DNA from: Parashewanella curva
Lineage (GTDB): Bacteria; Pseudomonadota; Gammaproteobacteria; Enterobacterales; Shewanellaceae
Assembly: GCF_003675895.1 (NCBI RefSeq)
Contig: NZ_ML014782.1
Span: 1-50,194 of the forward strand
Length of the DNA: 50,194 nt
Direction of reading: 5' to 3'
The notes beneath the pieces are model-generated. The model was not told where the DNA came from. It was given only the letters and a program-made list of their open reading frames with translations, and ran no database searches. Shown here one piece after another: positions 25,853-34,502 of this stretch; position 1 is the stretch's first letter, and each line of letters begins with the position of its first letter. A program made the position numbers and the translations under genes.

Positions 25853-26975
25853 AAACGCTCCTAAAATCTAAGTCTCTTGCCACAAACACATTGATGTGTT
25901 CGCCTTGGTTTTTATACAAAGTCGGTTTGATATGAATCGAGTCTTGAAGTGCAATAGAAGCGAGATCTTTTGTGCCGCCAATGGTGTCACCGAATTGGAT
26001 TTTATTGGTATTTCCTTTGGATTTATTGGCGTAATAGGTGCCAACATCACCAATCAGACTGAGTAACATGGCACTGCCAAATCGCTGACCAAAATGACCG
26101 TCAACATAACCACTGTGACCACTGCGCCCAAGGCTATCGGTTCCCGGTGAAGCTAAATCTAAAATCACACCCGTAGGGGTTTCTATGCGATCCCACAATA
26201 CAAAAATTCGAGCTTGTCCTTGTCCTTGTTCTAATCCGGCTTGATACTCACCGACAATATGACTGCCTTTTTCCAATAACAGCACCTTGCCATTGGTGGA
26301 GTAGATATCTCGACTTAGTTGGCAACGAGTCATACCAGCCACATCACTGCTGATGGCTGTTTCTAAAATGCAGTCGAGAAAAGCCCCTTTAGTGATAAAC
26401 AAGTTAGGATCAATGATTCGACTGGCGATACTGCCTTGAATTTTGGTGGCTTGCAGCTGTTGGTTTAGAGAATGTTTATCTGGTTGCGCTTGGTTTATGT
26501 CTGGTAAGGGATCTTGTTGTTGAATTTGGTTTTGAGTCTCTTGCTGTGAACCGTTATTCAGCACCAATAAACCATCTAACTGCTTACGTTGTTGCGGTGT
26601 CAGTGTTTTCTTCTGACCGCTTAAACGAGCTAAATGACCAAATTGCGGAGAGTTCGGTTCATCCAATTGCCCTGTATGAATGATTGAGCTTTTATTTGAA
26701 GTCGATGCTGTGGTTTTAGTGGGTTTTGAGTGCATATCAGGCTCAGGTGGCGCACCGAGATGATCGGCAATGGTGTAATGATGTTGGGCTGAGCTGGTAT
26801 CAGACTTTGCGTGACTAAAACCACCATTGATAGCGACTAACAGCACAATCATTAATCCAGCAATAATGATCATAACCGCTTTAGTCAACCATGAGTTGCT
26901 GTTAACTCGATTACCCAGTTCTGGAACAGGGGTGCTGGAAAGTTCTGGTTCTTGGTTAGTGTGTTGCTCAGCCAT
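25830..26975 (-). CDS. virB10: VirB10 core-complex protein
   Basis: The protein is 381 residues from the ATG at 26975, which has a GGAGG site 7 bases upstream; a longer frame from 27056 overlaps virB9 heavily and lacks one. It has a short cytoplasmic N-terminus, one membrane helix ('WLTKAVMIIIAGLMIVLLVAI'), a Pro/Gln-rich periplasmic linker and a C-terminal TrbI/VirB10 beta-barrel ('FITKGAFLDCILETAISSDVAG', 'GRSGHSGYVDGHFGQRFG'). It spans both membranes and senses ATP use. It overlaps virB9 by 8 bp. Confidence 0.93.
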   Translation of the reverse strand: MAEQHTNQEPELSSTPVPELGNRVNSNSWLTKAVMIIIAGLMIVLLVAINGGFSHAKSDTSSAQHHYTIADHLGAPPEPDMHSKPTKTTASTSNKSSIIHTGQLDEPNSPQFGHLARLSGQKKTLTPQQRKQLDGLLVLNNGSQQETQNQIQQQDPLPDINQAQPDKHSLNQQLQATKIQGSIASRIIDPNLFITKGAFLDCILETAISSDVAGMTRCQLSRDIYSTNGKVLLLEKGSHIVGEYQAGLEQGQGQARIFVLWDRIETPTGVILDLASPGTDSLGRSGHSGYVDGHFGQRFGSAMLLSLIGDVGTYYANKSKGNTNKIQFGDTIGGTKDLASIALQDSIHIKPTLYKNQGEHINVFVARDLDFRSVYELKLSQ

Positions 26976-27885
26976 GCGAACCTCCACGCCTTTTAGCAAT
27001 TCGCTGCACTTGTGGGAACTGTGTTTTTTGATAGCTTGCTGGCTGCTCTGCATCAAAGGATTGGTTAAACAAGCACAAGACCAGTTGACCTTGTCTTAGT
27101 ACCAGCCTTCTAACCACTCGCCTGATCACTATGGTGTTGGGAAAATCTGGATTAATATGGCTATTCACTAAGCTTTCGCTGTTATCGCTGTTGACGGTAT
27201 ACGCCGCTGGTAAGTCTTGTTTTGGATTAAATTTGAGGTAAGTAAAGCGGCCATCATCAAAGGCTGTTACAGGCAGAATGGCTTTATTGCCTTTATAGAA
27301 ATAGTTTTGATTGTTCACCTGTGGCGTGATGTGACGATTAAGTTGATCGTCAAGTAACTGTTGTTGATTTTGTAGGTGTAGCTGAGCTTTAAGATCATCA
27401 GGATAGATAAAATCTATCGCAAACATCATGCTTCGGCTTGTGGCTTGGTAAGTGTTTTTGAGCAGTGACGCATTTAACTCAAATTGATACACATGGCGAT
27501 TAGTCAGTACTGTCATATTGGTGATAGCTTGCTGTGCTTTAGGTTTGATAAAGATGTGGTTATCAACGGGCGTGACACTCCAAGCAGCACTGTCACCCAT
27601 CGCAATTTGTTTGATGGACTCCCCGCTGCCAAAAGCAATATCGGTCGCAAAACCATAATGACCGACTAACTTCACCACTTGCTGAGGATTAAAATTGATA
27701 TGGCGAACTCGTCGGTCAAAGTGGCCAATATGGGGCGTTTCTATAGCAAATGAAGTAGAAGAAAACAGCATTAACGTCATGCCTGAGAAGGCAGGCATCC
27801 AGCGACTTTTACTTATATTCAGTCTTAAAGGCACTAGGCACCTGCCTTCGCAGGTGCGACGATGGAAGGTAGATAGTTTTCTCAT
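26968..27885 (-). CDS. virB9: VirB9 core-complex protein with an insertion in its signal peptide
   Basis: The protein is 305 residues from the ATG at 27885, which follows the virB8 stop and has a GGGAGGGG site. Residues about 50-165 form the N-terminal VirB9 domain and about 200-285 the C-terminal beta-sandwich that binds VirB7 in the outer membrane ('YNVNSDNSES' region and 'FPNTIVIRRVVRRLVLRQG'). Residues 8-37 are translated from an inserted palindromic element. Deleting them restores a textbook signal peptide, MRKLSTFLMLFSSTSFA. The insertion preserves the frame, but export of the protein may be impaired. A downstream Met (MTLMLFSS) could offer an alternative start, though without a good ribosome site. 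Confidence 0.9.
   Translation of the reverse strand: MRKLSTFHRRTCEGRCLVPLRLNISKSRWMPAFSGMTLMLFSSTSFAIETPHIGHFDRRVRHINFNPQQVVKLVGHYGFATDIAFGSGESIKQIAMGDSAAWSVTPVDNHIFIKPKAQQAITNMTVLTNRHVYQFELNASLLKNTYQATSRSMMFAIDFIYPDDLKAQLHLQNQQQLLDDQLNRHITPQVNNQNYFYKGNKAILPVTAFDDGRFTYLKFNPKQDLPAAYTVNSDNSESLVNSHINPDFPNTIVIRRVVRRLVLRQGQLVLCLFNQSFDAEQPASYQKTQFPQVQRIAKRRGGSHG
27775..27862. repeat. Palindromic MITE/REP-like insertion inside virB9
   Basis: About 88 bp with inverted ends: the left end contains GCCTGAGAAGGCAGGC and the right end CACCTGCCTTCGCAGGTG, each internally palindromic. On the coding strand it encodes 'WMPAFSGMT', the hallmark translation of a widespread intergenic palindromic repeat ('...WIPAFAGMT'). 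It contributes 30 codons to virB9 without a stop or frameshift. Confidence 0.75.
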
Positions 27886-27886
27886 C

Positions 27887-28621
27887 TTAATCCCCTCCCG
27901 TGGCTTGATCATTGCGATAACTCAGCACTTGAAAACCAAGCGGATTAAGTTGCCTATCAGCTACCGACATAGGGGCATTACGGTAAGTGAAGATGATGGT
28001 GGCAACCCAATGAGTTAAAGGATGATCTTCACCGACTTGTTTAACTTGCTTGGTATAACGGACTAAAGCGGTAGTGGTTTGCTCACCATTATTCTTGTCG
28101 TGTCCAATAAAACTGATGGCATTCACTTTGATCAGCACTTGCGCTGATTGACCATAGAGATTGATCGGTGCATTTGAGTTGGATTTAGGATCGGTTTGTA
28201 AGCCGTAATCTTGTTGGACGTTTTCATCGGACATAAGCCCGATAAGCTTTCTGTCATAACTTCGGGTTTGCCACTGGTAGCCTTCTCGATGGCGCAGGTA
28301 TTGCGCTAAGAAATATTTATCCAATACTTCTTGAGCTTTTTGTTTGATTTGTCCTTTGCTGGCTAAGCTGGAAACCACATCTACAAAGCCTGTGTTGTTA
28401 TCAACTCGAATAACAAAAGGTTCGATGGATTTTAGCGGCATTAAAGTAATAAGGCTGATAGCCAAAAGTGAAGTAAGTAGAGCCAGTAACAAACAGCATT
28501 TCCAAGCACGTTGCTCAGATTGTTTGATTTTGACATTCAGCTCAGCGTCCCAACCTCTGGCTTCAGCAAAGTATTTTTGAAGTAGCTGCTTATCGGTTAG
28601 TTGCTGCTCAAGTTCAGCCAT
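27887..28621 (-). CDS. virB8: VirB8 inner-membrane assembly protein
   Basis: The protein is 244 residues from the ATG at 28621, which has a GAGGTA site 6 bases upstream. It has a cytoplasmic N-terminus with 'FAEARGWDAELN', a membrane helix ('CCLLLALLTSLLAISLITLMPL') and a periplasmic NTF2-like domain ('VDNNTGFVDVV', 'YQWQTRSYDRKLIGLMSDENVQ'). VirB8 nucleates channel assembly. The start overlaps virB7 by 8 bp, and the stop is 1 bp before virB9. The protein is complete. Confidence 0.92.
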   Translation of the reverse strand: MAELEQQLTDKQLLQKYFAEARGWDAELNVKIKQSEQRAWKCCLLLALLTSLLAISLITLMPLKSIEPFVIRVDNNTGFVDVVSSLASKGQIKQKAQEVLDKYFLAQYLRHREGYQWQTRSYDRKLIGLMSDENVQQDYGLQTDPKSNSNAPINLYGQSAQVLIKVNAISFIGHDKNNGEQTTTALVRYTKQVKQVGEDHPLTHWVATIIFTYRNAPMSVADRQLNPLGFQVLSYRNDQATGGD

Positions 28622-28766
28622 GACGTACCTCAATAGGTTTGATAACAATAGGCTGAGTGTTCACAGGTTTTAGTCCTTTACCATCGTCTTTACAATGCGG
28701 TGGTTTGGGCAAACTTGAGCAATGAGTGAGAAATAGGATGAAGCACAGAGATAGAAATTTTTTCAT
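28614..28766 (-). CDS. virB7: VirB7-like small lipoprotein
   Basis: This 50-residue frame is short enough to be missed by standard length cut-offs. It starts MKKFLSLCFILFLTHC, a signal peptide with lipobox LTHC (Cys16), then a Pro-rich segment with a second cysteine (Cys25) and a short tail. VirB7 proteins are lipoproteins that form a disulfide with VirB9 and anchor the outer-membrane core. Its start overlaps the virB6 stop (ATGA) and its stop lies within the virB8 start region, exactly where virB7 belongs in a virB6-B7-B8 operon. The identification rests on position, size and lipobox. Confidence 0.8.
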   Translation of the reverse strand: MKKFLSLCFILFLTHCSSLPKPPHCKDDGKGLKPVNTQPIVIKPIEVRHG

Positions 28767-29779
28767 TGTTCGCTTTCTCCTGAAATGCTGTTACCACCAA
28801 AGCGTTGTTGATAAGCCCGATACCCTGAACCAACAGGCTTTATTGGTGCAGATAAGGCTTGACCTGTGTAATTCAAATCTCGTCTTAAAGTTCGATATTG
28901 ATGTCGTAAGGTTGTTGGACGCATAGCATGAAGACTGTTTGAAATCGCCCCATGAGCGGCAATCGCCACACCACCACCAAGGGCTGAGGCCATTGCAGGA
29001 ATTTGTTTCATCACTAAAATGCACAGACCCATGACGATGCACAGCATCGAGCTGTCGCTTAACGTGGTTAAAGCGGCATGGTTATGAGATATTTGCGCCA
29101 GATACTTGGACGCCACTGCAGTCATCAGCTGCCCAGACGACACCCCCAGTAACAAGATAAAACCAAAGTTGAGTACCATTCCCAACCAGCTTTCAAAGAA
29201 GCGTTGAGTGGCTTGAAATAGAAGCAGCACAAAGAAGGCCGGACCGATGGCCAACAACACACTGACCATGACTTTGCTGAGTAAAATAAAGAAGGCCACT
29301 AGTAAGGTCAGGCAACCACCAATGGTTAATATCCCCATTGCCAAAATATACATGCCAAAGTTGCCATTCATCACCCCACCTTGTCTCCATGCATTATCGG
29401 CAAGGATGAGGATTTGGCCGAATAGGTGATCTAATAGCTGCGCTGCATTTTGGGTTTTGGTGTCAGACACAACCGCTGCTAAAAACTGTGGTGTTTCACT
29501 TAAAAAGCGCACTACGGTTTGGTTGTAGTGACCAACGGTTAATCCCAAAGTCAGAATGAAACCAATCCGAATGATACGAAAAAAGCCTTCTTGTAGAGGT
29601 TCCTGACTGCGACCAAACATCATCGAATAGCCCCAGATCACTACCCACAAAATCATCATGCTGGTAAACACGGGGATCAGGTATTGGATCAGCCTTGCCG
29701 AACCTTGCTGAACATAGTTGTGCAGCGCTTGATCCACCAAGCTGAAAATACTGCGATACAGGTTACTGGTAGCCGCCAT
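28763..29779 (-). CDS. virB6: VirB6 polytopic channel protein
   Basis: This 338-residue inner-membrane protein has about six hydrophobic helices between residues 30 and 270, with a TrbL/VirB6 pattern ('LITSMMILWVVIWGY'-like first helix, 'ALGGGVAIAAHGAISNSLHAM' near the end). VirB6 forms part of the inner-membrane translocation path. It lies 5 bp after eexN and overlaps virB7 by ATGA. The C-terminal 60 residues are cytoplasmic and basic. No anomaly is seen. Confidence 0.9.
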   Translation of the reverse strand: MAATSNLYRSIFSLVDQALHNYVQQGSARLIQYLIPVFTSMMILWVVIWGYSMMFGRSQEPLQEGFFRIIRIGFILTLGLTVGHYNQTVVRFLSETPQFLAAVVSDTKTQNAAQLLDHLFGQILILADNAWRQGGVMNGNFGMYILAMGILTIGGCLTLLVAFFILLSKVMVSVLLAIGPAFFVLLLFQATQRFFESWLGMVLNFGFILLLGVSSGQLMTAVASKYLAQISHNHAALTTLSDSSMLCIVMGLCILVMKQIPAMASALGGGVAIAAHGAISNSLHAMRPTTLRHQYRTLRRDLNYTGQALSAPIKPVGSGYRAYQQRFGGNSISGESEQ

Positions 29780-29784
29780 CTTGA

Positions 29785-30063
29785 TTACTCTTTGGGATGA
29801 GCCATATCTGCAGGTAGTGGAACTGGATCACCAGCTACAATGTCATTTGCGGCTTGTTGAGCATTGATGCACTCAGGATGATTGCGATACTTAGCAGGAT
29901 TGTTGCTGCATTGAGTTAGAGTTTGCATCAGAATTTTTTGATGCTGTTTAAACCATGCCACATCGTGAGTTTGGTTTTGCAGGCTATGGTGACTACTCAT
30001 TTTTGAACAGCCTGTCATGACACAAAACAGGCTTGAAATTAATAGGATATTGATAAGTTTCAT
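29785..30063 (-). CDS. eexN: EexN-family entry-exclusion lipoprotein
   Basis: This 92-residue lipoprotein has signal peptide and lipobox VMTGC (Cys19). The mature part carries the EexN pattern: 'VAWFKQHQK...LTQCSNNPAKYRNHPECINAQQAANDI'. EexN proteins prevent a host already carrying the element from accepting another copy. Its place between virB5 and virB6 matches the position of eex between traC and traD on plasmid pKM101. An AGGA-type site precedes the ATG. Confidence 0.8.
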   Translation of the reverse strand: MKLINILLISSLFCVMTGCSKMSSHHSLQNQTHDVAWFKQHQKILMQTLTQCSNNPAKYRNHPECINAQQAANDIVAGDPVPLPADMAHPKE

Positions 30064-30113
30064 GCAGAGTCCTCATTGGTGTTAGAGTTGAGTGATCTGC
30101 CATCCTTGGTAGG

Positions 30114-30737
30114 TTAGTTCCAATTCACATTTATTGGGTGCAACTCGCCAGCCGATTCAATGGCCATTTGAGTGATACGTTGCTGTGCTAATGCATCACT
30201 TGCTTGTGCTTGAGCTTTCATTAGCTGCAATTTGGCTTGTTCGTTGGCAAGCATGGCGTTTTCGGCTTGAATTCGGGCTTGTAAATCTTGAATGTCTTTT
30301 TGTTTTGGTGCTTGACTGATCTTGTTGATAAGCCTTGTTAATTGGTCATATCTCACTTGAGTTTCTTGCAGCGATAATTGGGTTTGACCTAACCAACGTC
30401 CACGATAACGATTTATGTCATCGAACAAACTTGCGCTGTCACCGCCAAGTTTTAGCCACTCGCCGTTATGTAAGCCTTGTTGTTTGAGAGTAAGGTTGGG
30501 ATCGACTTTGACTGCTATATCGTAAACAGAATCAATGGCATCGCTCATTCCAGTGATACCGTTGATGCTACTGAGCTGGCGTTTCGCAGTATCAAGCTGT
30601 TGTTTGAGCGTGTCGATTTCTTCCAATAAATGACGTATTTCAATGATCTTTTGATGCAGGTTAGCAATGTCAATCACAGGGAAAGCCAAGCTGGGTAATG
30701 ACAGTGAAAGCATTGTTAGTATCAATAATCGTTTCAT
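30114..30737 (-). CDS. virB5: VirB5 minor pilus protein
   Basis: This 207-residue protein has a signal peptide (cleavage probably after LAF near residue 19) and a mostly helical mature region. 'IANLHQKIIEIRHLLEEIDTLKQQLDTAKRQL' is a coiled coil, and the C-terminal 'ILARIQAENAMLANEQAKLQLMKAQAQ' type helix is typical of VirB5 family members. VirB5 sits at the pilus tip and helps receptor contact. The ATG overlaps the virB4 stop (ATGA). Confidence 0.88.
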   Translation of the reverse strand: MKRLLILTMLSLSLPSLAFPVIDIANLHQKIIEIRHLLEEIDTLKQQLDTAKRQLSSINGITGMSDAIDSVYDIAVKVDPNLTLKQQGLHNGEWLKLGGDSASLFDDINRYRGRWLGQTQLSLQETQVRYDQLTRLINKISQAPKQKDIQDLQARIQAENAMLANEQAKLQLMKAQAQASDALAQQRITQMAIESAGELHPINVNWN

Positions 30738-33214
30738 GCTTCACCTCGCTGATCATGCAAGGCATTGAAGTATTCAGGTAGCCAGTCTTTGGGATCACTG
30801 CCAGCCGTTTCCACAATTCTGTACATCAGGTTCACTTTGTCTGTGGTGCCTGAGATCACCGCCAGTTCATCATCAAAGCCATTTAAATCTAATTTAGCGA
30901 CAACACTTTCATGACCTTGTTTAATGATGAATTGGCGAGAAATGGGTTGCAGTTCAGTGCTAATAAGCTCAAATTCACGTTCAGTCAGATGAAGACCATT
31001 GATGTAATCATCACGTCGAGCTTTGGGATTGGGCATTAAAATTAGAGTGGCGCATTGCTCAATCAGGGTATGAGCAATGGCTGAGTTCAGCACGTCCCTG
31101 ACTGATTGAGTGCCATACACCATAATGCCGTTTTGTTTACGAATCACTTTCTGTTTGTTTTGGGCTAAATCCTCAAAGTATTCGTCGGCCAGTAACTTCC
31201 AAAATTCATCCATAAAGATCTGCAACTTGCGACCATCAATCAGCTTTTCAATTCGATAAAACAGATACATGACAATCGGTGTGCGGATCTCTTCAATATC
31301 CAAAAATTCCGTTACATCAAAGCCAAACAAGGTTTGATTAGCAATAAATAGCTCATCAATTTCATTATCCAAAACCCAGGATAGTTCACCGCCAAGACAC
31401 CACTTTTGTAGCCTTGAGCTACAACCATTTGGGTCAACCGGATCAAGAAATTCCAAACAGCGACTTAAACGGCGTTGCGGTTTAGGTAAACTCATTACGC
31501 CTTTAACCGCATCAGCCAAATCTTGTTGATGTTGATGCGGTAGCTCACCACCGCAAAGTTTGGCGACTAATGAAGTGATAAACAAAATATTGTCGGTTGT
31601 GGGTTCTAACTGAAACGGATTAAAACCTGTGGGCTTACCTATTTGCAATGGAAGGTATAAACCTTGGGTAGCACGAACGTAGATTTCTAACCCACGGTCT
31701 TTATCGAAAATGATTTGAGTTGGCTGATACTTCTTACTTTGAGAAATCAAGAAGCCTTGCAGCACAGTTTTACCAGAGCCAGAAGCCCCAATGATTAAGG
31801 TGTTACCTAAAGCGTGATGCTCATCCTTGAGCTTGTCATCCTTACCCGTTTCACGATTTACATGAGCCTGAAGGACTTGGTTATGCGTATTAGACTCATG
31901 GAAATTAAAGTAATAGGGGCTACCAGAAGCCGTTTGTAATACTGTAACTGCATCGCCCCATTGATTGCCGAAAACTTGTCCGGATGGATAATTATGTAAA
32001 CTGCAAAATCCAGCAAAGTTACGAGAAGAAATACGAGCTGGACGAGGACGAAAGCGGCTGTTTGCAGGAAGCTGTGAGTAGAACGCTGATTGAATCGATA
32101 AATCATCTCGGGTGAGAATAATGGCTTGGTCGGCGAGCTCAGACTTTAGTGCCGATAGATGCTTATCAAGTGCTTCTGTTGTGTTAGTCAATACGGTTAA
32201 CACTAAATGATGTTCACCATAAACCATGCGCCCAGCGGTTAAATCATCAAGACCAATATCAATGGCATCCACTTGGGAATGAGCATAGTCCCCTGTAGCT
32301 GTTAGGCGTTTTTGTTGGCGCAGTAAAATCTCGGTTGCCACAGGTTTCGATAAAAACTGAAAGCTTTGGGTTAACACCAATTCAAAAGGTGCTGATAAAA
32401 GGGTATTAAGCAAACCCACTTCGGTGTGTTCAGGGTACTCCTTAATACTTAAACACGCGCCTAAACGGGTTTGCGTAATGCCTTTCAGGGCGAAGGTGTT
32501 ATCAGAAAATAATGGCCTTGCTCTGGGCAATGATTTTGACATATCAGTAGTGGTAATAGCTCTGGGTTGCCACTCGCCATTGATCAGGTAGTCTAAGAGT
32601 GTGAGTAACTCGCTATAGAATATTTTTCCTTTCACTTTTCCTTTATTGATATCGTTCTTGGTGTAGATTCCTAAGCGTTGAGGTTGATAGCTTTCAAGTG
32701 ATGATAAAACCGTACTAACGACATCATTTAACGCTGATATAGCTTGTTTTTGCTCAGTAAGAAATTGCTTCACTGTAGGAGATTTTATCTTTAGCTTTGA
32801 TTTAAGCGGCACATTGGCATCACGGTAGATAACGGTTAGGTAAAGCTCATTGACCATTAACTGGCTTTGGCAAATTTTATTGATATATTTCTGATTAAAC
32901 TGCTTATCAAACTCCGAATTAAACTCGCCTTTTGGAACAATCTTGGATTCACGACGAATAAGATGTGTCCATAAACACACATGAGGGCTGGCGATGTTAC
33001 GTAGCATCAAATTGAATTGCTCTTTCCATAAGTTCACTTGCTCAGGTTCAGCCGACTCATGCGCCACACCTTGCAGCTTGATGAACTGCAAATAATCGCC
33101 GCTATGAGTTTTGATGGTGTGTTCGTCTACGTGCGTTTGATAAGGAATAAACTCGTCAACTGAATTTTCTTTCTGCCACTGCTTAGTGAGCTTTTCGATG
33201 GCTATAGCACTCAT
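30734..33214 (-). CDS. virB4: VirB4 ATPase
   Basis: This 826-residue energiser of pilus biogenesis has an N-terminal CagE/VirB4 domain to about residue 400. Its ATPase domain has Walker A GASGSGKTVLQ near residue 477 and Walker B 'LQIFMDEFWKLL' near 665. 'FDKDRGLEIYVRA' and 'YGTQSVRDVLNS' are typical family phrases. It overlaps virB3 and virB5 by ATGA at each end. The protein is complete. Confidence 0.94.
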   Translation of the reverse strand: MSAIAIEKLTKQWQKENSVDEFIPYQTHVDEHTIKTHSGDYLQFIKLQGVAHESAEPEQVNLWKEQFNLMLRNIASPHVCLWTHLIRRESKIVPKGEFNSEFDKQFNQKYINKICQSQLMVNELYLTVIYRDANVPLKSKLKIKSPTVKQFLTEQKQAISALNDVVSTVLSSLESYQPQRLGIYTKNDINKGKVKGKIFYSELLTLLDYLINGEWQPRAITTTDMSKSLPRARPLFSDNTFALKGITQTRLGACLSIKEYPEHTEVGLLNTLLSAPFELVLTQSFQFLSKPVATEILLRQQKRLTATGDYAHSQVDAIDIGLDDLTAGRMVYGEHHLVLTVLTNTTEALDKHLSALKSELADQAIILTRDDLSIQSAFYSQLPANSRFRPRPARISSRNFAGFCSLHNYPSGQVFGNQWGDAVTVLQTASGSPYYFNFHESNTHNQVLQAHVNRETGKDDKLKDEHHALGNTLIIGASGSGKTVLQGFLISQSKKYQPTQIIFDKDRGLEIYVRATQGLYLPLQIGKPTGFNPFQLEPTTDNILFITSLVAKLCGGELPHQHQQDLADAVKGVMSLPKPQRRLSRCLEFLDPVDPNGCSSRLQKWCLGGELSWVLDNEIDELFIANQTLFGFDVTEFLDIEEIRTPIVMYLFYRIEKLIDGRKLQIFMDEFWKLLADEYFEDLAQNKQKVIRKQNGIMVYGTQSVRDVLNSAIAHTLIEQCATLILMPNPKARRDDYINGLHLTEREFELISTELQPISRQFIIKQGHESVVAKLDLNGFDDELAVISGTTDKVNLMYRIVETAGSDPKDWLPEYFNALHDQRGEA

Positions 33215-33531
33215 AGCATTCTCTCCTTAATGCGGGTATTAACAACAGGGCTGGCACTGGCGTAGCCCAAGCATCGCCAATATACGGATTTAGCTTTAGT
33301 GTTCATCCAAAGCTTGAGCAATCGAAACATCAGAGGATCACGCTGGCACAATGAATACATGAGCGCATGGAAAGGAAAGTACAGCAGTAAAATAAATGGA
33401 TTTTTAGTGGCTATCATCAGCACTGTGACCATTGAAGCCGCAATGATAATACCATCCAAAGTCACGCCCCATTTCATCGCAGGACGAGTGACAGCCACAA
33501 ATAAAGGATCACGAAAGTCAGTAGAAGACAT
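33211..33531 (-). CDS. virB3: VirB3 inner-membrane protein
   Basis: This 106-residue protein begins 'DFRDPLFVAVTRPAMKWGV', the standard VirB3 opening. A hydrophobic double-helix region ('LDGIIIAASMVTVLMIAT' and 'PFILLLYFPFHALMY') and a basic tail follow. VirB3 works with VirB4 in pilus assembly. It overlaps virB4 by ATGA and lies 14 bp after virB2. Confidence 0.9.
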   Translation of the reverse strand: MSSTDFRDPLFVAVTRPAMKWGVTLDGIIIAASMVTVLMIATKNPFILLLYFPFHALMYSLCQRDPLMFRLLKLWMNTKAKSVYWRCLGYASASPVVNTRIKERML

Positions 33532-33545
33532 AGTAGCTCTTCCTT

Positions 33546-33878
33546 CTACTTAACAGCTGAAATGATTAAATCGACAATAGTCGAGCCACCAAAGACCAAT
33601 ACAATTCCGGCAATATACTTACCGCAAGTCTCGCCAGTAATGCGGCCGAACCATGCCAGATAGCCCAAAATGGCAATCCCGATAATCGCAGCACTGCGAG
33701 CAATACCATTGGTAAGAAGTTGCATTACCCAATCGACGCCTTCAGAAATTGGATCGGCAAAGGCGAGTTCGGGAACCAGTAGCAAAATAGAGAATAAAAA
33801 AAGATGGGCGACCAGCGCCCTAAGTCTGCTTGATGAAATCGAATTTGTAGCAGTTGTGTTGAGTGAATTTACTTTCAT
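33546..33878 (-). CDS. virB2: VirB2 major pilin
   Basis: This 110-residue pilin precursor has a long signal peptide (basic N-terminus, hydrophobic residues about 24-40, cleavage probably after AFA) and a mature part with two membrane helices ('NGIARSAAIIGIAILGYLAWFG' and 'GIVLVFGGSTIVDLII') separated by 'RITGETCGKY'. This is the TrbC/VirB2 fold. It is the first gene of the leftward transfer operon. No virB1 (lytic transglycosylase) precedes it. Confidence 0.9.
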   Translation of the reverse strand: MKVNSLNTTATNSISSSRLRALVAHLFLFSILLLVPELAFADPISEGVDWVMQLLTNGIARSAAIIGIAILGYLAWFGRITGETCGKYIAGIVLVFGGSTIVDLIISAVK

Positions 33879-34027
33879 TGTCTACTCCAAGCATATGCCC
33901 AAAACTAGGGCTAGAGTTGTTTATGAAAGACACCTCATATCCATGAAGCATCAAGATAAAAATGGCGTGCTAGCAAGATTGCATGGCAAGGCAGGGCTGT
34001 AAATGCTTTAAAGCAAAAACACTTCGA

Positions 34028-34057
34028 AATGCAACGTAATGCAACGTAATGCAACAT
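34028..34057 (+). repeat. Three tandem 10-bp repeats
   Basis: AATGCAACGT occurs twice and AATGCAACAT once with no spacer, 150 bp upstream of virB2. The period of about one helical turn fits cooperative protein binding, perhaps for virB operon control. The core ATGCAAC also appears in the oriT-like repeats. Confidence 0.45.
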
Positions 34058-34502
34058 AACAAAATGGCATATCAAACTTGTTGAGTAGAGAAATTGCTAA
34101 AAGGTAATTTTGGTGAGTAAATTTGTTTAGATTTGTAACTTTATAGCTGAGATAAAATTCATTATAAAACAATGTAATGGTAATTTGGGGAGGATTATTT
34201 ACCATGGTTACCATTTTCCGAGTTGATGTTGAATTTTACACGTTAGACATCACTGCCTTGGTGGACTAAGAAGAAATCTACAGTTCCCTTTTTATTCATG
34301 TGAAACATATCAACCTAAGTTTAAGTTCTATGTTTTGGCTTTTGCGAAGAGTATTGTGTTGGAAGTAGGCTAAGAGTTATTTAAATGATGCTTATAAGTT
34401 ATTAAAAAGTGGTTAATTGTATCGATACGTGTTAAATTTTATCTTGCTAAATTTGAATGTATATTGCCTAGTTTGGGATAGTAAGAAGATATAATCAGGC
34501 TA

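Noticed and set aside
26968-27056. Longer VirB10 N-terminus from 27056
   Set aside because: It would overlap virB9 by about 90 bp and has no ribosome site, whereas the ATG at 26975 has GGAGG.
27735-27780. VirB9 start at the downstream Met (MTLMLFSS)
   Set aside because: No ribosome site at a suitable distance; the ATG at 27885 has a strong GGGAGGGG site and couples to virB8.
34008-34214. 68-residue open frame upstream of virB2
   Set aside because: It covers the tandem 10-bp repeats, has no ribosome site of note and no recognisable composition; treated as noncoding.
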